A stretch of 64,000 nt of DNA from NCBI RefSeq assembly GCF_003634575.1, contig NZ_RBLJ01000002.1, positions 434,001-498,000 on the forward strand. The letters are read 5' to 3'. A program made the position numbers and the translations under genes. This DNA comes from Photorhabdus asymbiotica (GTDB lineage Bacteria > Pseudomonadota > Gammaproteobacteria > Enterobacterales > Enterobacteriaceae). Shown one piece after another: positions 57,231-64,000 of this stretch. Position 1 is the stretch's first letter. The number at the start of each line of letters is the position of its first letter. A model generated the notes under the pieces. That model was given only the letters and a program-made list of their open reading frames with translations, did no database searches and was not told the origin of the DNA.

Positions 57231-60005
57231 TTAATCTTCCCAATCAGTTTCATTTCCCTCTTCATTTGGATCTGTATTGTTAGTATAAAGAGTGGAATTA
57301 TCACCTACCTGATTCAGAAGTGGATGATCTAGGAGCAAATTTGGAGCGATGTCTGGCTTGCTTCCATTACCCCCTTGTAATTCTGGTTTTTTTTCTGGTT
57401 CTTTTGTCGTCTCTGGCGATTCCTGATAAGTATCGTCATCGCTATCGTCATCGCTATCGCCATACGTACCCTTTCTTCTTTCTAAAATTTTATCTCTTCG
57501 CTCCTGCTCTAACCGTTCTTGTTCTAACCGTTCTTGTTCTAACCGCTCCCGTTCTAACCGTTCCTGCTCCAGTCGTTCCTGCTCTAACCGTTCTTGCTCC
57601 TCCTGTCTCAACCAAGCATCCCGCGCTTCTTGCTCTACCCGCTCCTGATCTAACCGTTCCTGTTCCAATCGTTCTTGTTCTAACCGCTCCTGCTCTAACC
57701 GTTCTTGCTCCTCCTGTCTCAACCAAGCATCCCGCGCTTCTTGCTCTACCCGTTCCTGATCTAACCGCTCCCGTTCTAGCCGTTCCTGTTCCAATCGTTC
57801 CTGCTCTAACCGCTCCCGTTCTAACCGCTCCTGCTCCAATCGTTCCTGCTCTAACCGTTCTTGCTCCTCCTGTCTCAACCAAGCATCCCGCGCTTCTTGC
57901 TCTACCCGTTCCTGATCTAACCGCTCCCGTTCTAGCCGTTCCTGTTCCAATCGTTCCTGCTCTAACCGCTCCCGTTCTAACCGCTCCTGCTCCAATCGTT
58001 CCTGCTCTAACCGTTCTTGTCCTAGTCGTTCTTGTTCTAACCGCTCCCGTCCTAACCGTTCCTGCTCTAACCGTTCTTGCTCCTCCTGTCTCAACCAAGC
58101 ATCCCGCGCTTCTTGCTCTACCCGTTCCTGATCTAACCGTTCCTGTTCCAATCGTTCTTGTTCTAACCGCTCCTGCTCCAGTCGTTCCTGCTCTAACCGT
58201 TCTTGCTCCTCCTGTCTCAACCAAGCATCCCGCGCTTCTTGCTCTACCCGTTCCTGATCTAACCGCTCCCGTTCTAGCCGTTCCTGTTCCAATCGTTCCT
58301 GCTCTAACCGCTCCCGTTCTAACCGCTCCTGCTCCAATCGTTCCTGCTCTAACCATTCTTGTCCTAGTCGTTCTTGTTCTAACCGCTCCCGTCCTAACCG
58401 CTCCTGCTCCAGTCGTTCCTGCTCTAACCGTTCTTGTCCTAGTCGTTCTTGTTCTAACCGCTCCCGTTCTAGCCGTTCCTGTTCCAATCGTTCTTGCTCT
58501 AACCGCTTCTGTCCTAGCTGTTTCTCCAGCAATTCATCCTCCCTGTCATTCAAAAACGGAGGCACTTCCCCACCTTCACCGGTCAGTAACAGCAATTCAG
58601 CTTCATCCTTTTCTACTGGCCCTATTACAGGAGCAGACAACGCAACCGGCACATTAATCAATACGCCCATCTCACTGCTATTTGAGACATTTCCCTGTTC
58701 ATCATGCGCTACCGCTGAGATCGTAATATGGTTACTTTGCTGACGACTATAATTAGGGAACTGCACTACGTAGCTATTATTTGATAACGCAATGATCCGG
58801 CCTCCACGTGCACGTAATGCGCCATCATTCCACTGGATATGTTTTAAACGATATTTCCCGTTGAAAGAGAAATTAATCAGTTTCCTTTCTCCACCAAATC
58901 CACTAAGTCCCGTTGGTAAATACAGGCTCAGCTGTGCTCTTTCTCGGTGCTTCAACACAATATTATTATTACGTTCAACCAGATGGTAACGATTGTCAGC
59001 TAAAGTGCGTTTTACCGGTGCCACAGTCGGATCAATCTGTTGAGATAAAGGCACCCCAAGCTGATAATTGAAAGATAGATTAACCTTTGTATCATCCTTA
59101 CCACGATGACTAAAAGTTCTATCAATGCCTAATGAAATCAATTGGATAGGTGTATATTCCAGGCCCATTGTTAGCGCATACGGATTCTTATAACGATTCT
59201 GGTGATTAAGCAGCGCAATATCATCACCGAAATATTGCTCAAATTTCAGTTTACCACTCAGTTGCGGGTAAACAGGAAACCAACCCTGAGCGCGAATATC
59301 ATAGCCATTCGCTGCTCGTTCTGCATAACCATCCAGTGCCGAAGACGAGTACCAGTCCGTCAAACCAAAATATCCGTTAGCAGACAGATACAGATAATCG
59401 CGCCAGTATTCCAGTCCGAATCCTAGCCGCTGGTGAGCATTGCCGGATATTTGGATATCGTAAAAGGTGTTGTAACCTAAAGCCCAATCTCCCTGAAAAT
59501 AACGTTGACCAATGCCCAAATTAACGATATTCCGCCCATCGAAACGGCGAGCGCCTACTTGACCAAAAAATAGACGACTATCTCCGTCATATAATGGATA
59601 AAAAAGGTCGATTGAACCGCTGGTTAGTTTTCCATCAGACAAAGGTAAATTAGCACGTACTTCTCCAGCGGACTTTTCTGTCTCTGGCTGTAACGCAGCA
59701 AAACCCATATCTGCTATACCCGATTTTGAAATATCACTTCCCTGCATCACATCGTCATTAGTTTGATGCTGTAACCACCTTTTACCTGACATAGCCGATT
59801 TCGGAATATCACCGCCCTGCGTTGCATCGTCATCAGTTTGATGTTGTAACCACCTCTTTTTTCGTTTCTGTTCGCTGCCAATAGTATTAAGATTCTCTTT
59901 TTGAGTTTCATTCACCATTAACTCTTTTTTCTTATTGGGCTTATAGCAACTTGCTAATAGCAATGCCACGGTAATGGCCGATACATACCCTATTTTTTTC
60001 TTCAT
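57231..60005 (-). CDS. Inverse autotransporter (intimin/invasin-type barrel) with Glu/Arg-rich repeat passenger
   Basis: A 924-residue predicted surface protein. Residues 1-20 form a lipoprotein signal ([10 protein letters not shown]; Cys20, no Asp after it). Residues about 47-100 hold two copies of a ~26-residue unit ([16 protein letters not shown]). Residues about 115-340 are the intimin/invasin beta-barrel ([20 protein letters not shown], then [40 protein letters not shown]). Residues about 350-480 include an Ig-like segment. From about 499 to 839 there are RLEQE-type pentapeptides, then an acidic SDDDSDDD tail. Usual invasins have Ig and lectin domains instead. It is probably an adhesin. 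Confidence 0.88.
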   Translation of the reverse strand: MKKKIGYVSAITVALLLASCYKPNKKKELMVNETQKENLNTIGSEQKRKKRWLQHQTDDDATQGGDIPKSAMSGKRWLQHQTNDDVMQGSDISKSGIADMGFAALQPETEKSAGEVRANLPLSDGKLTSGSIDLFYPLYDGDSRLFFGQVGARRFDGRNIVNLGIGQRYFQGDWALGYNTFYDIQISGNAHQRLGFGLEYWRDYLYLSANGYFGLTDWYSSSALDGYAERAANGYDIRAQGWFPVYPQLSGKLKFEQYFGDDIALLNHQNRYKNPYALTMGLEYTPIQLISLGIDRTFSHRGKDDTKVNLSFNYQLGVPLSQQIDPTVAPVKRTLADNRYHLVERNNNIVLKHRERAQLSLYLPTGLSGFGGERKLINFSFNGKYRLKHIQWNDGALRARGGRIIALSNNSYVVQFPNYSRQQSNHITISAVAHDEQGNVSNSSEMGVLINVPVALSAPVIGPVEKDEAELLLLTGEGGEVPPFLNDREDELLEKQLGQKRLEQERLEQERLERERLEQERLGQERLEQERLEQERLGRERLEQERLGQEWLEQERLEQERLERERLEQERLEQERLERERLDQERVEQEARDAWLRQEEQERLEQERLEQERLEQERLEQERLDQERVEQEARDAWLRQEEQERLEQERLGRERLEQERLGQERLEQERLEQERLERERLEQERLEQERLERERLDQERVEQEARDAWLRQEEQERLEQERLEQERLERERLEQERLEQERLERERLDQERVEQEARDAWLRQEEQERLEQERLEQERLEQERLDQERVEQEARDAWLRQEEQERLEQERLEQERLERERLEQERLEQERLEQERRDKILERRKGTYGDSDDDSDDDTYQESPETTKEPEKKPELQGGNGSKPDIAPNLLLDHPLLNQVGDNSTLYTNNTDPNEEGNETDWED
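57490..58512 (-). repeat. Pentapeptide-coding repeat array in the inverse autotransporter gene
   Basis: A 1.0-kb array of 15-bp units encoding RLEQE variants ([15 protein letters not shown]). It is broken by five copies of a longer insert ([17 protein letters not shown]), at about 57605, 57715, 57875, 58085 and 58215. Larger blocks of about 110-210 bp are themselves repeated, indicating segmental duplication. Long open frames on the opposite strand here arise only from the repeat composition. Confidence 0.95.
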
Positions 60006-60329
60006 GAGTGCTTTTATTTAGATTTTAAATATCATTATATTAGAAATAGATTCAAACACTGCCATGCCACCAAATAAAAAAGGCAATGCCATTCTTCACA
60101 TTAACTACTCAGTTATTACCACCTACTACCGCGGGAATTCTTCCGAAATACAATTCTCATTAAAATCAGTCAAAAACCTTATTTTTATGCACAAAAGAAA
60201 ACAACAATATTAATATTTTCATTCCATCACCCATCACCAGAAATAAGGTTAATACCTTATTGGTTCTATTCCCTTATTTGCTAATCTATTTAACAGAAAT
60301 AGCAACACATTAATTTGGTAGGTGATGAT
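60006..60329. other. Divergent promoter region between the adhesin and T6SS genes
   Basis: About 320 bp, AT-rich, with no gene. It must carry promoters for both the leftward adhesin gene and the rightward T6SS genes, so shared regulation, for example by the nearby SsrB-like protein, is possible. Confidence 0.5.
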
Positions 60330-60722
60330 ATGTTTGCAAACTGCCAACTTTTCGGTATGGATCTGGCATTTCCAGATGTCTGTATGACACCTTTACCTGT
60401 ACCCGTGCCCGTTCCATATCCCAATATGACGCTGGGCCTCATGGCGACCCCTCACACTTATAAGGTGCTGTTTATGGGCATGCCAGCGCATAATATGGCG
60501 ACGGTGACTAATTCAAGTTTCGGTGATAATCCCGGTGTCAATCTCGGTGTTGTTTCCGGTACCGTCATGGGGCCTTCACGCCATTTAATCGGCTCTTTTA
60601 CCACCTTAATTAAGGGATTTCCGGCTACACGCGTCACCAGTCTGAGCTTACAAAACAACACTAACATGATTGGCATGCGTTTAATTCCCAGCCAGCTTAA
60701 GGTATTACTACTGGGCTTGTGA
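60330..60722 (+). CDS. PAAR-like protein (DUF4150), T6SS spike tip
   Basis: A 130-residue protein of the DUF4150 PAAR-like family, thought to cap the VgrG spike and carry effectors. The start is ATG 60330 (MFANCQLFGMDLAFPDVCMT), typical of the family; a TTG reading from 60315 is unnecessary. The conserved blocks are TPLPVPVPVPYPNMTLG, MGMPAHNMATVTN, GVVSGTVMGPSRH and KGFPATRVTSLSLQN. There is no C-terminal toxin extension. It is 13 nt upstream of tssJ. Confidence 0.88.
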   Translation: MFANCQLFGMDLAFPDVCMTPLPVPVPVPYPNMTLGLMATPHTYKVLFMGMPAHNMATVTNSSFGDNPGVNLGVVSGTVMGPSRHLIGSFTTLIKGFPATRVTSLSLQNNTNMIGMRLIPSQLKVLLLGL

Positions 60723-60735
60723 TGGAGGACTTTCT

Positions 60736-61266
60736 ATGTTGCTTTTACCTCGTCATAAAAGTCATTGTTTCTTTGCCTTTATTCTGCTGAGCATACTTCT
60801 AAGTGTTAGTTGTTCTGCAAATAAAGCGGAAGAAAATATTCCATACACAATTAAATTCCAGACACATGGAGATATTAACAACCACGCTCCATTAAAATTA
60901 AATATATTATTGTTAAGTGATCCAGATAAATTTAATCAGGCTGATATCGGGTCTTTACAAAAAGATACCCATTCAACGCTGAATGATACTGTACTTTGTC
61001 AAAAATCCATCTTCTTACTGCCGAAAAAAGAACAACAAAATGATATCAGTATTACCATTAATACACCGTCAACGGAGAAATATATTGCGATTTGGGCCGA
61101 GTATCAGAATATTAGTGACAAACAATGGCGGATCGCTATTCCTCTATCATCGTTTCTAACCACACCTTCTTTATCGGTTTTGAATCCTTTTTCATCTTCT
61201 GAGCTTTATCAGTTGATTACCGTTACTTCTCACGGATTACAGATAGCATCTGCGTCCGATCAATGA
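60736..61266 (+). CDS. tssJ: T6SS outer-membrane lipoprotein TssJ
   Basis: A 176-residue lipoprotein of the T6SS membrane complex. The long signal peptide ends at the lipobox LLSVSC (Cys26). The mature part has the TssJ beta-sandwich pattern with the APLKLNILLLSDPDKFNQAD block (about residues 51-70), which is typical of the family, and the loop that contacts TssM. It is followed by tssK. Confidence 0.9.
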   Translation: MLLLPRHKSHCFFAFILLSILLSVSCSANKAEENIPYTIKFQTHGDINNHAPLKLNILLLSDPDKFNQADIGSLQKDTHSTLNDTVLCQKSIFLLPKKEQQNDISITINTPSTEKYIAIWAEYQNISDKQWRIAIPLSSFLTTPSLSVLNPFSSSELYQLITVTSHGLQIASASDQ

Positions 61267-61291
61267 ATCACACATGCTCAGGAGATCACCC

Positions 61292-62641
61292 ATGAAAAAT
61301 GCACACAAAGTTCTCTGGATGGAAGGCATGTTTTTACGACCTCACCATTTTCAACAAGCAGATGAGTATGTAGATGCACGCTTACGTCAATGGGGAGCTT
61401 TGCAACGAGCCTACAATTGGGGGTTTTCATCATTAAAAATTGATGAGAGCCAGCTTACTCTGGGAAAAATCTCACTGCTGGCGGCCAGCGGTATTATGCC
61501 TGATGGCACCAGTTTTGAATTTACTGAAACCAATGAGGCCCCACCAGCATTAGCAATCAGCACTTCACTACGTTCACAAATTATCACCTTAGCTATACCG
61601 GCATATCTGGCCGGACGTGAATCCGTCAGTTTCGATGATGCACCCGATTCTTTGGCGCGTTATCAAGCATTTGAAAAAGAGGTCAATGACATCAATTCGC
61701 TGGCACTCAGTAGTACGACCTTACATTGCGGGAGATTACGCCTGCGTCTGCTACCAGAAAATGAGTTGAATAGTGAATGGATTGCCATGGGAGTACTGCG
61801 GGTTTTAGAAAAAAATCAGGATGGTATTGTCATTCTTGATACAGGATATATTCCACCGTTGCTTAACTGTTGGACAAGCCCGTTATTACAGAACATAACT
61901 CATGATCTGTACGGTCTATTATTACAACGCAGTCGACAGCTTAGCCGTCATCTGCAATGTAATGGTTCTTGCACCAGTGATTTATTACGACTGGCGCTAT
62001 TAAACCGTTTTAGCGCTCAGCTGCAACACATCATGCATCTGCCTCAACAGGCACCCGAAATGCTTTTCCTTAGCTGGATCAGCTATGCACTGGAAATGAG
62101 TTCTTTTCAAGCGCCTTATACATTGGAGGGAGAATTACCCCGCTACAACCATCTGGATATCGGTGGTTGCTTCACCCGCCTCTGTACTTTACTGCAACGC
62201 AGTTTGTCGATTGTGCTGGAAGAGCATGTTGTATCACTGCCCCTGACCAAACGCCTACCAGGACTGAGCGTCGCAACACTGCCAGAACAGATGAATCTGG
62301 ATGATTACCACTTCGTCTTAGTCGTGAAGTCTGAAATGGAGCATGACTCTTTTATGACTCACTTTCCGGCCCAAATCAAAATCGCGCCAGCTGATCGCAT
62401 ACGCGATCTGGTGCGCCTGCAATTGCCAGGTATTGCCCTGCGCCACTTGGTACAGATCCCCAGACAACTTCCCTATCAGAATGGGCACTGCTATTTCAAA
62501 TTGGAATTAAACAGTAAAACTGAACAGTCGCTGGGAAAATCCGGGGTGTTTGCCTTCTATATTGCGGGTGAGTTTCCTGGTCTGAAAATGGCATTTTGGG
62601 CGCTTAAACGTCTGTCTGATGAGGAGGAAATGAACCTATGA
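61292..62641 (+). CDS. tssK: T6SS baseplate protein TssK
   Basis: A 449-residue baseplate-membrane complex connector. The start is ATG 61292 (MKNAHKVLWMEGMFLRPHHF) behind caggagat; the reading from 61274 lacks a ribosome site. The N-terminal signature VLWMEGMFLRPHHFQQADEY and the C-terminal LKMAFWALKRLSDEEEMNL are family-typical. It overlaps tssL by 4 nt. Confidence 0.96.
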   Translation: MKNAHKVLWMEGMFLRPHHFQQADEYVDARLRQWGALQRAYNWGFSSLKIDESQLTLGKISLLAASGIMPDGTSFEFTETNEAPPALAISTSLRSQIITLAIPAYLAGRESVSFDDAPDSLARYQAFEKEVNDINSLALSSTTLHCGRLRLRLLPENELNSEWIAMGVLRVLEKNQDGIVILDTGYIPPLLNCWTSPLLQNITHDLYGLLLQRSRQLSRHLQCNGSCTSDLLRLALLNRFSAQLQHIMHLPQQAPEMLFLSWISYALEMSSFQAPYTLEGELPRYNHLDIGGCFTRLCTLLQRSLSIVLEEHVVSLPLTKRLPGLSVATLPEQMNLDDYHFVLVVKSEMEHDSFMTHFPAQIKIAPADRIRDLVRLQLPGIALRHLVQIPRQLPYQNGHCYFKLELNSKTEQSLGKSGVFAFYIAGEFPGLKMAFWALKRLSDEEEMNL

Positions 62642-63801
62642 ATCATAACTACCGTAACCCATTGGTACAGGCAGCTTATCCACTATTAAATGCGATGCCA
62701 CATATTCGCCACACCGCAAAACTAGAAGATTCCAGTCAGTTACGCCAACAACTGATTGGAGAAATGTATCGCTTTGAGAAACAGTGCCAGCAACAGGGAT
62801 TCAGCTACGAAACGATTCTCGGCGCCCGTTATTGTCTGTGCACTTGTTTAGATGAAGCAGTCGCATTGACCTCTTGGGGAAGCGATAGCATATGGTCAGG
62901 TAATGGCCTGTTGGTGACATTCCATAAAGAGAGCAGTGGTGGTGAAAAGTTTTTCAAGCTACTGGATATGTTGCTGGAACAACCAGCCAAACATATCGAT
63001 TTACTCGAACTGTTCTACTTTTGTCTGTTACTGGGATTTGGTGGACGTTATCGCTTGATTGATAACGGCCTGGCTCAATTAGAAACCCTCACCCAGCGCC
63101 TGGCAATACGTCTGCGTCAAGTGCGAGGGGAATATTCCGTGGCATTAAGCACTCTTCCGCCTCTCCCTGTCAACACACATCAGACATCACGGTTAACCCA
63201 TTTTTTGGTGTTTTGCTCGCTGTCTGGAGTACTGCTGACTGGTTCACTCTACATCGGATTAAACACCCGGCTTGATCAACAAACAGAACCCGTGTTGACA
63301 TCCATATACGACCTGCCACTACCAGAAGCGGCATTACCGACTGAAAGTTTCTCTATTGCTCATTTGCGGCAGGTTCTGCAACCGATGATTGAACAACAGG
63401 ATATCACCGTCAGCCAGAACGCAGATAATGTCAGCGTAACCCTACAGGGAGGCGGCTTATTTGCTTCTGCATCAGCGACACTTAATCCACTCTATCAGAC
63501 ACCTCTCCAGGAGCTGGCTAAACAACTGAACCTGACGACTGGTAAGGTTATCGTTCGTGGGCATAGTGATAATCTGCCGATTCATACACATACCTACTCC
63601 TCTAACTATGCGCTGTCATTGGCGCGAGCAGAAACGGTAGCACAACAGTTACGCACTAACTTGCTCCAACCACAACGGCTACAGGTTGAAAGTGCTGGCG
63701 CAGAAGCTCCTTTAGTCCCCAACACCACCGCCAAAAATCGGGCTTTGAACCGCCGGATTGAAATTATTTTCAACACCCAGTCGGATAATTCAGGCCAATA
63801 G
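62638..63801 (+). CDS. tssL: T6SS protein TssL with OmpA-like domain (IcmH/DotU family)
   Basis: A 387-residue inner-membrane protein. The N-terminal DotU-like cytoplasmic domain (about residues 1-180) has RYCLCTCLDEAVALTSWG. One membrane segment follows (about 182-205, HFLVFCSLSGVLLTGSLYIG). The C-terminal periplasmic domain (about 260-385) is OmpA-like and binds peptidoglycan (VIVRGHSDNLP, NYALSLARAETVAQQL, NRALNRRIEIIF). It is an extended TssL, common in enterics. Confidence 0.95.
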   Translation: MNHNYRNPLVQAAYPLLNAMPHIRHTAKLEDSSQLRQQLIGEMYRFEKQCQQQGFSYETILGARYCLCTCLDEAVALTSWGSDSIWSGNGLLVTFHKESSGGEKFFKLLDMLLEQPAKHIDLLELFYFCLLLGFGGRYRLIDNGLAQLETLTQRLAIRLRQVRGEYSVALSTLPPLPVNTHQTSRLTHFLVFCSLSGVLLTGSLYIGLNTRLDQQTEPVLTSIYDLPLPEAALPTESFSIAHLRQVLQPMIEQQDITVSQNADNVSVTLQGGGLFASASATLNPLYQTPLQELAKQLNLTTGKVIVRGHSDNLPIHTHTYSSNYALSLARAETVAQQLRTNLLQPQRLQVESAGAEAPLVPNTTAKNRALNRRIEIIFNTQSDNSGQ

Positions 63802-63817
63802 GCAGGAGAGAAAGAAA

Positions 63818-64000
63818 ATGTTAAGAGCATTTATCGCCATCATCACTAATCGCCTGTTTTGGGGGGCGCTGATCGTTGCCGCATTGTGTCTGCTTATTTG
63901 GATCATCGGGCCATTTATCGCCATCGGTGATCACCATCCACTAGCAACCGAAGTCCAACGCCAAATAGCTATCACCGCCCTGATTTCGCTGTGGTTATTG
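63818..64000 (+). CDS. tssM: T6SS protein TssM (partial, runs off window)
   Basis: The first 61 codons of TssM, the large inner-membrane protein of the T6SS. The start is ATG 63818 (MLRAFIAIITNRLFWGALIV) behind caggagag, 16 nt after tssL. Two hydrophobic segments begin in the visible part (about residues 13-33 and 50-61), matching the IcmF-type N-terminus. The window ends inside the gene. Confidence 0.92.
   Translation, partial: MLRAFIAIITNRLFWGALIVAALCLLIWIIGPFIAIGDHHPLATEVQRQIAITALISLWLL

Noticed and set aside
57320..58657. Long plus-strand frame (445 codons) and a second minus-strand frame opposite/alternate to the adhesin repeat
   Set aside because: They exist only because the 15-bp repeats lack stops in all frames; the peptide is a monotonous Ala/Pro/Val or Thr/Gly/Arg pattern with no start context.

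Overview
The window looks like a chromosomal segment of a Photorhabdus species (Morganellaceae, insect-pathogenic Gammaproteobacteria). Many genes are close relatives of Escherichia coli core genes in E. coli-like local order: ftsXEY-rsmD-yhhL-zntA-tusA-yhhQ, glpTQ, epmA-frdABCD-gdx-efp-epmB-yjeI-groSL-fxsA-aspA-dcuA-dsbD-yjdC-tRNA-Phe. These are interspersed with AT-rich accessory DNA and about 15 copies of the ~127-bp ERIC element, a density typical of Photorhabdus. The genus call rests on this gene content and repeat density and was not checked against a database.

Region 1 (1-10100) holds the cell division/SRP genes (ftsX partial, ftsE, ftsY with an expanded 17-residue repeat), rsmD, yhhL, an inserted MFS transporter, the zinc/lead efflux ATPase zntA with a recognisable ZntR-type promoter, a parDE toxin-antitoxin pair inserted behind a perfect 55-bp palindrome, tusA, and yhhQ with a candidate preQ1 riboswitch. 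Region 2 (10300-16800) carries gldA, two tandem DUF29 genes, glpT, glpQ and epmA. Region 3 (17000-21000) is an AT-rich island with four tandem small genes for three-repeat, beta-trefoil-like proteins. One of them is a pseudogene with a nonsense codon and an ERIC insertion.

Region 4 (21000-37300) is core: fumarate reductase, the guanidine exporter gdx under a guanidine-II riboswitch, EF-P and both of its lysylation enzymes (EpmA, EpmB), groES-groEL behind a sigma-32 promoter, and the anaerobic dicarboxylate genes aspA and dcuA, with a decayed 3' copy of aspA between them. It ends with dsbD, yjdC and tRNA-Phe. Fumarate reductase, aspartase, DcuA and the glycerol-phosphate genes together support anaerobic fumarate respiration.

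Region 5 (37300-50600), directly after tRNA-Phe, is accessory DNA. It has an internally deleted IS, a six-gene operon (AfsA-like protein, HAD phosphatase, carboxymuconolactone decarboxylase-like protein, thiolase and two unknown proteins) that may make a butenolide/gamma-butyrolactone-like or other small molecule, and IS200/IS605 and IS4 debris. It continues with an EamA/SDR/LysR module, a lone LysR regulator, and a membrane-protein gene broken by two ERIC insertions.

Region 6 (50600-64000) has an XpaC-like/TelA-like pair, an SsrA/SsrB-like two-component system, a predicted lipoprotein-type inverse autotransporter with a ~340-residue Glu/Arg/Leu/Gln repeat passenger, and the start of a type VI secretion cluster (PAAR-like DUF4150, tssJ, tssK, tssL, tssM partial). 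The strongest novelty candidates are the AfsA-centred operon, the repeat-passenger inverse autotransporter beside SsrAB and the T6SS, and three ERIC insertions inside genes whose removal at a TA dinucleotide restores the reading frame.
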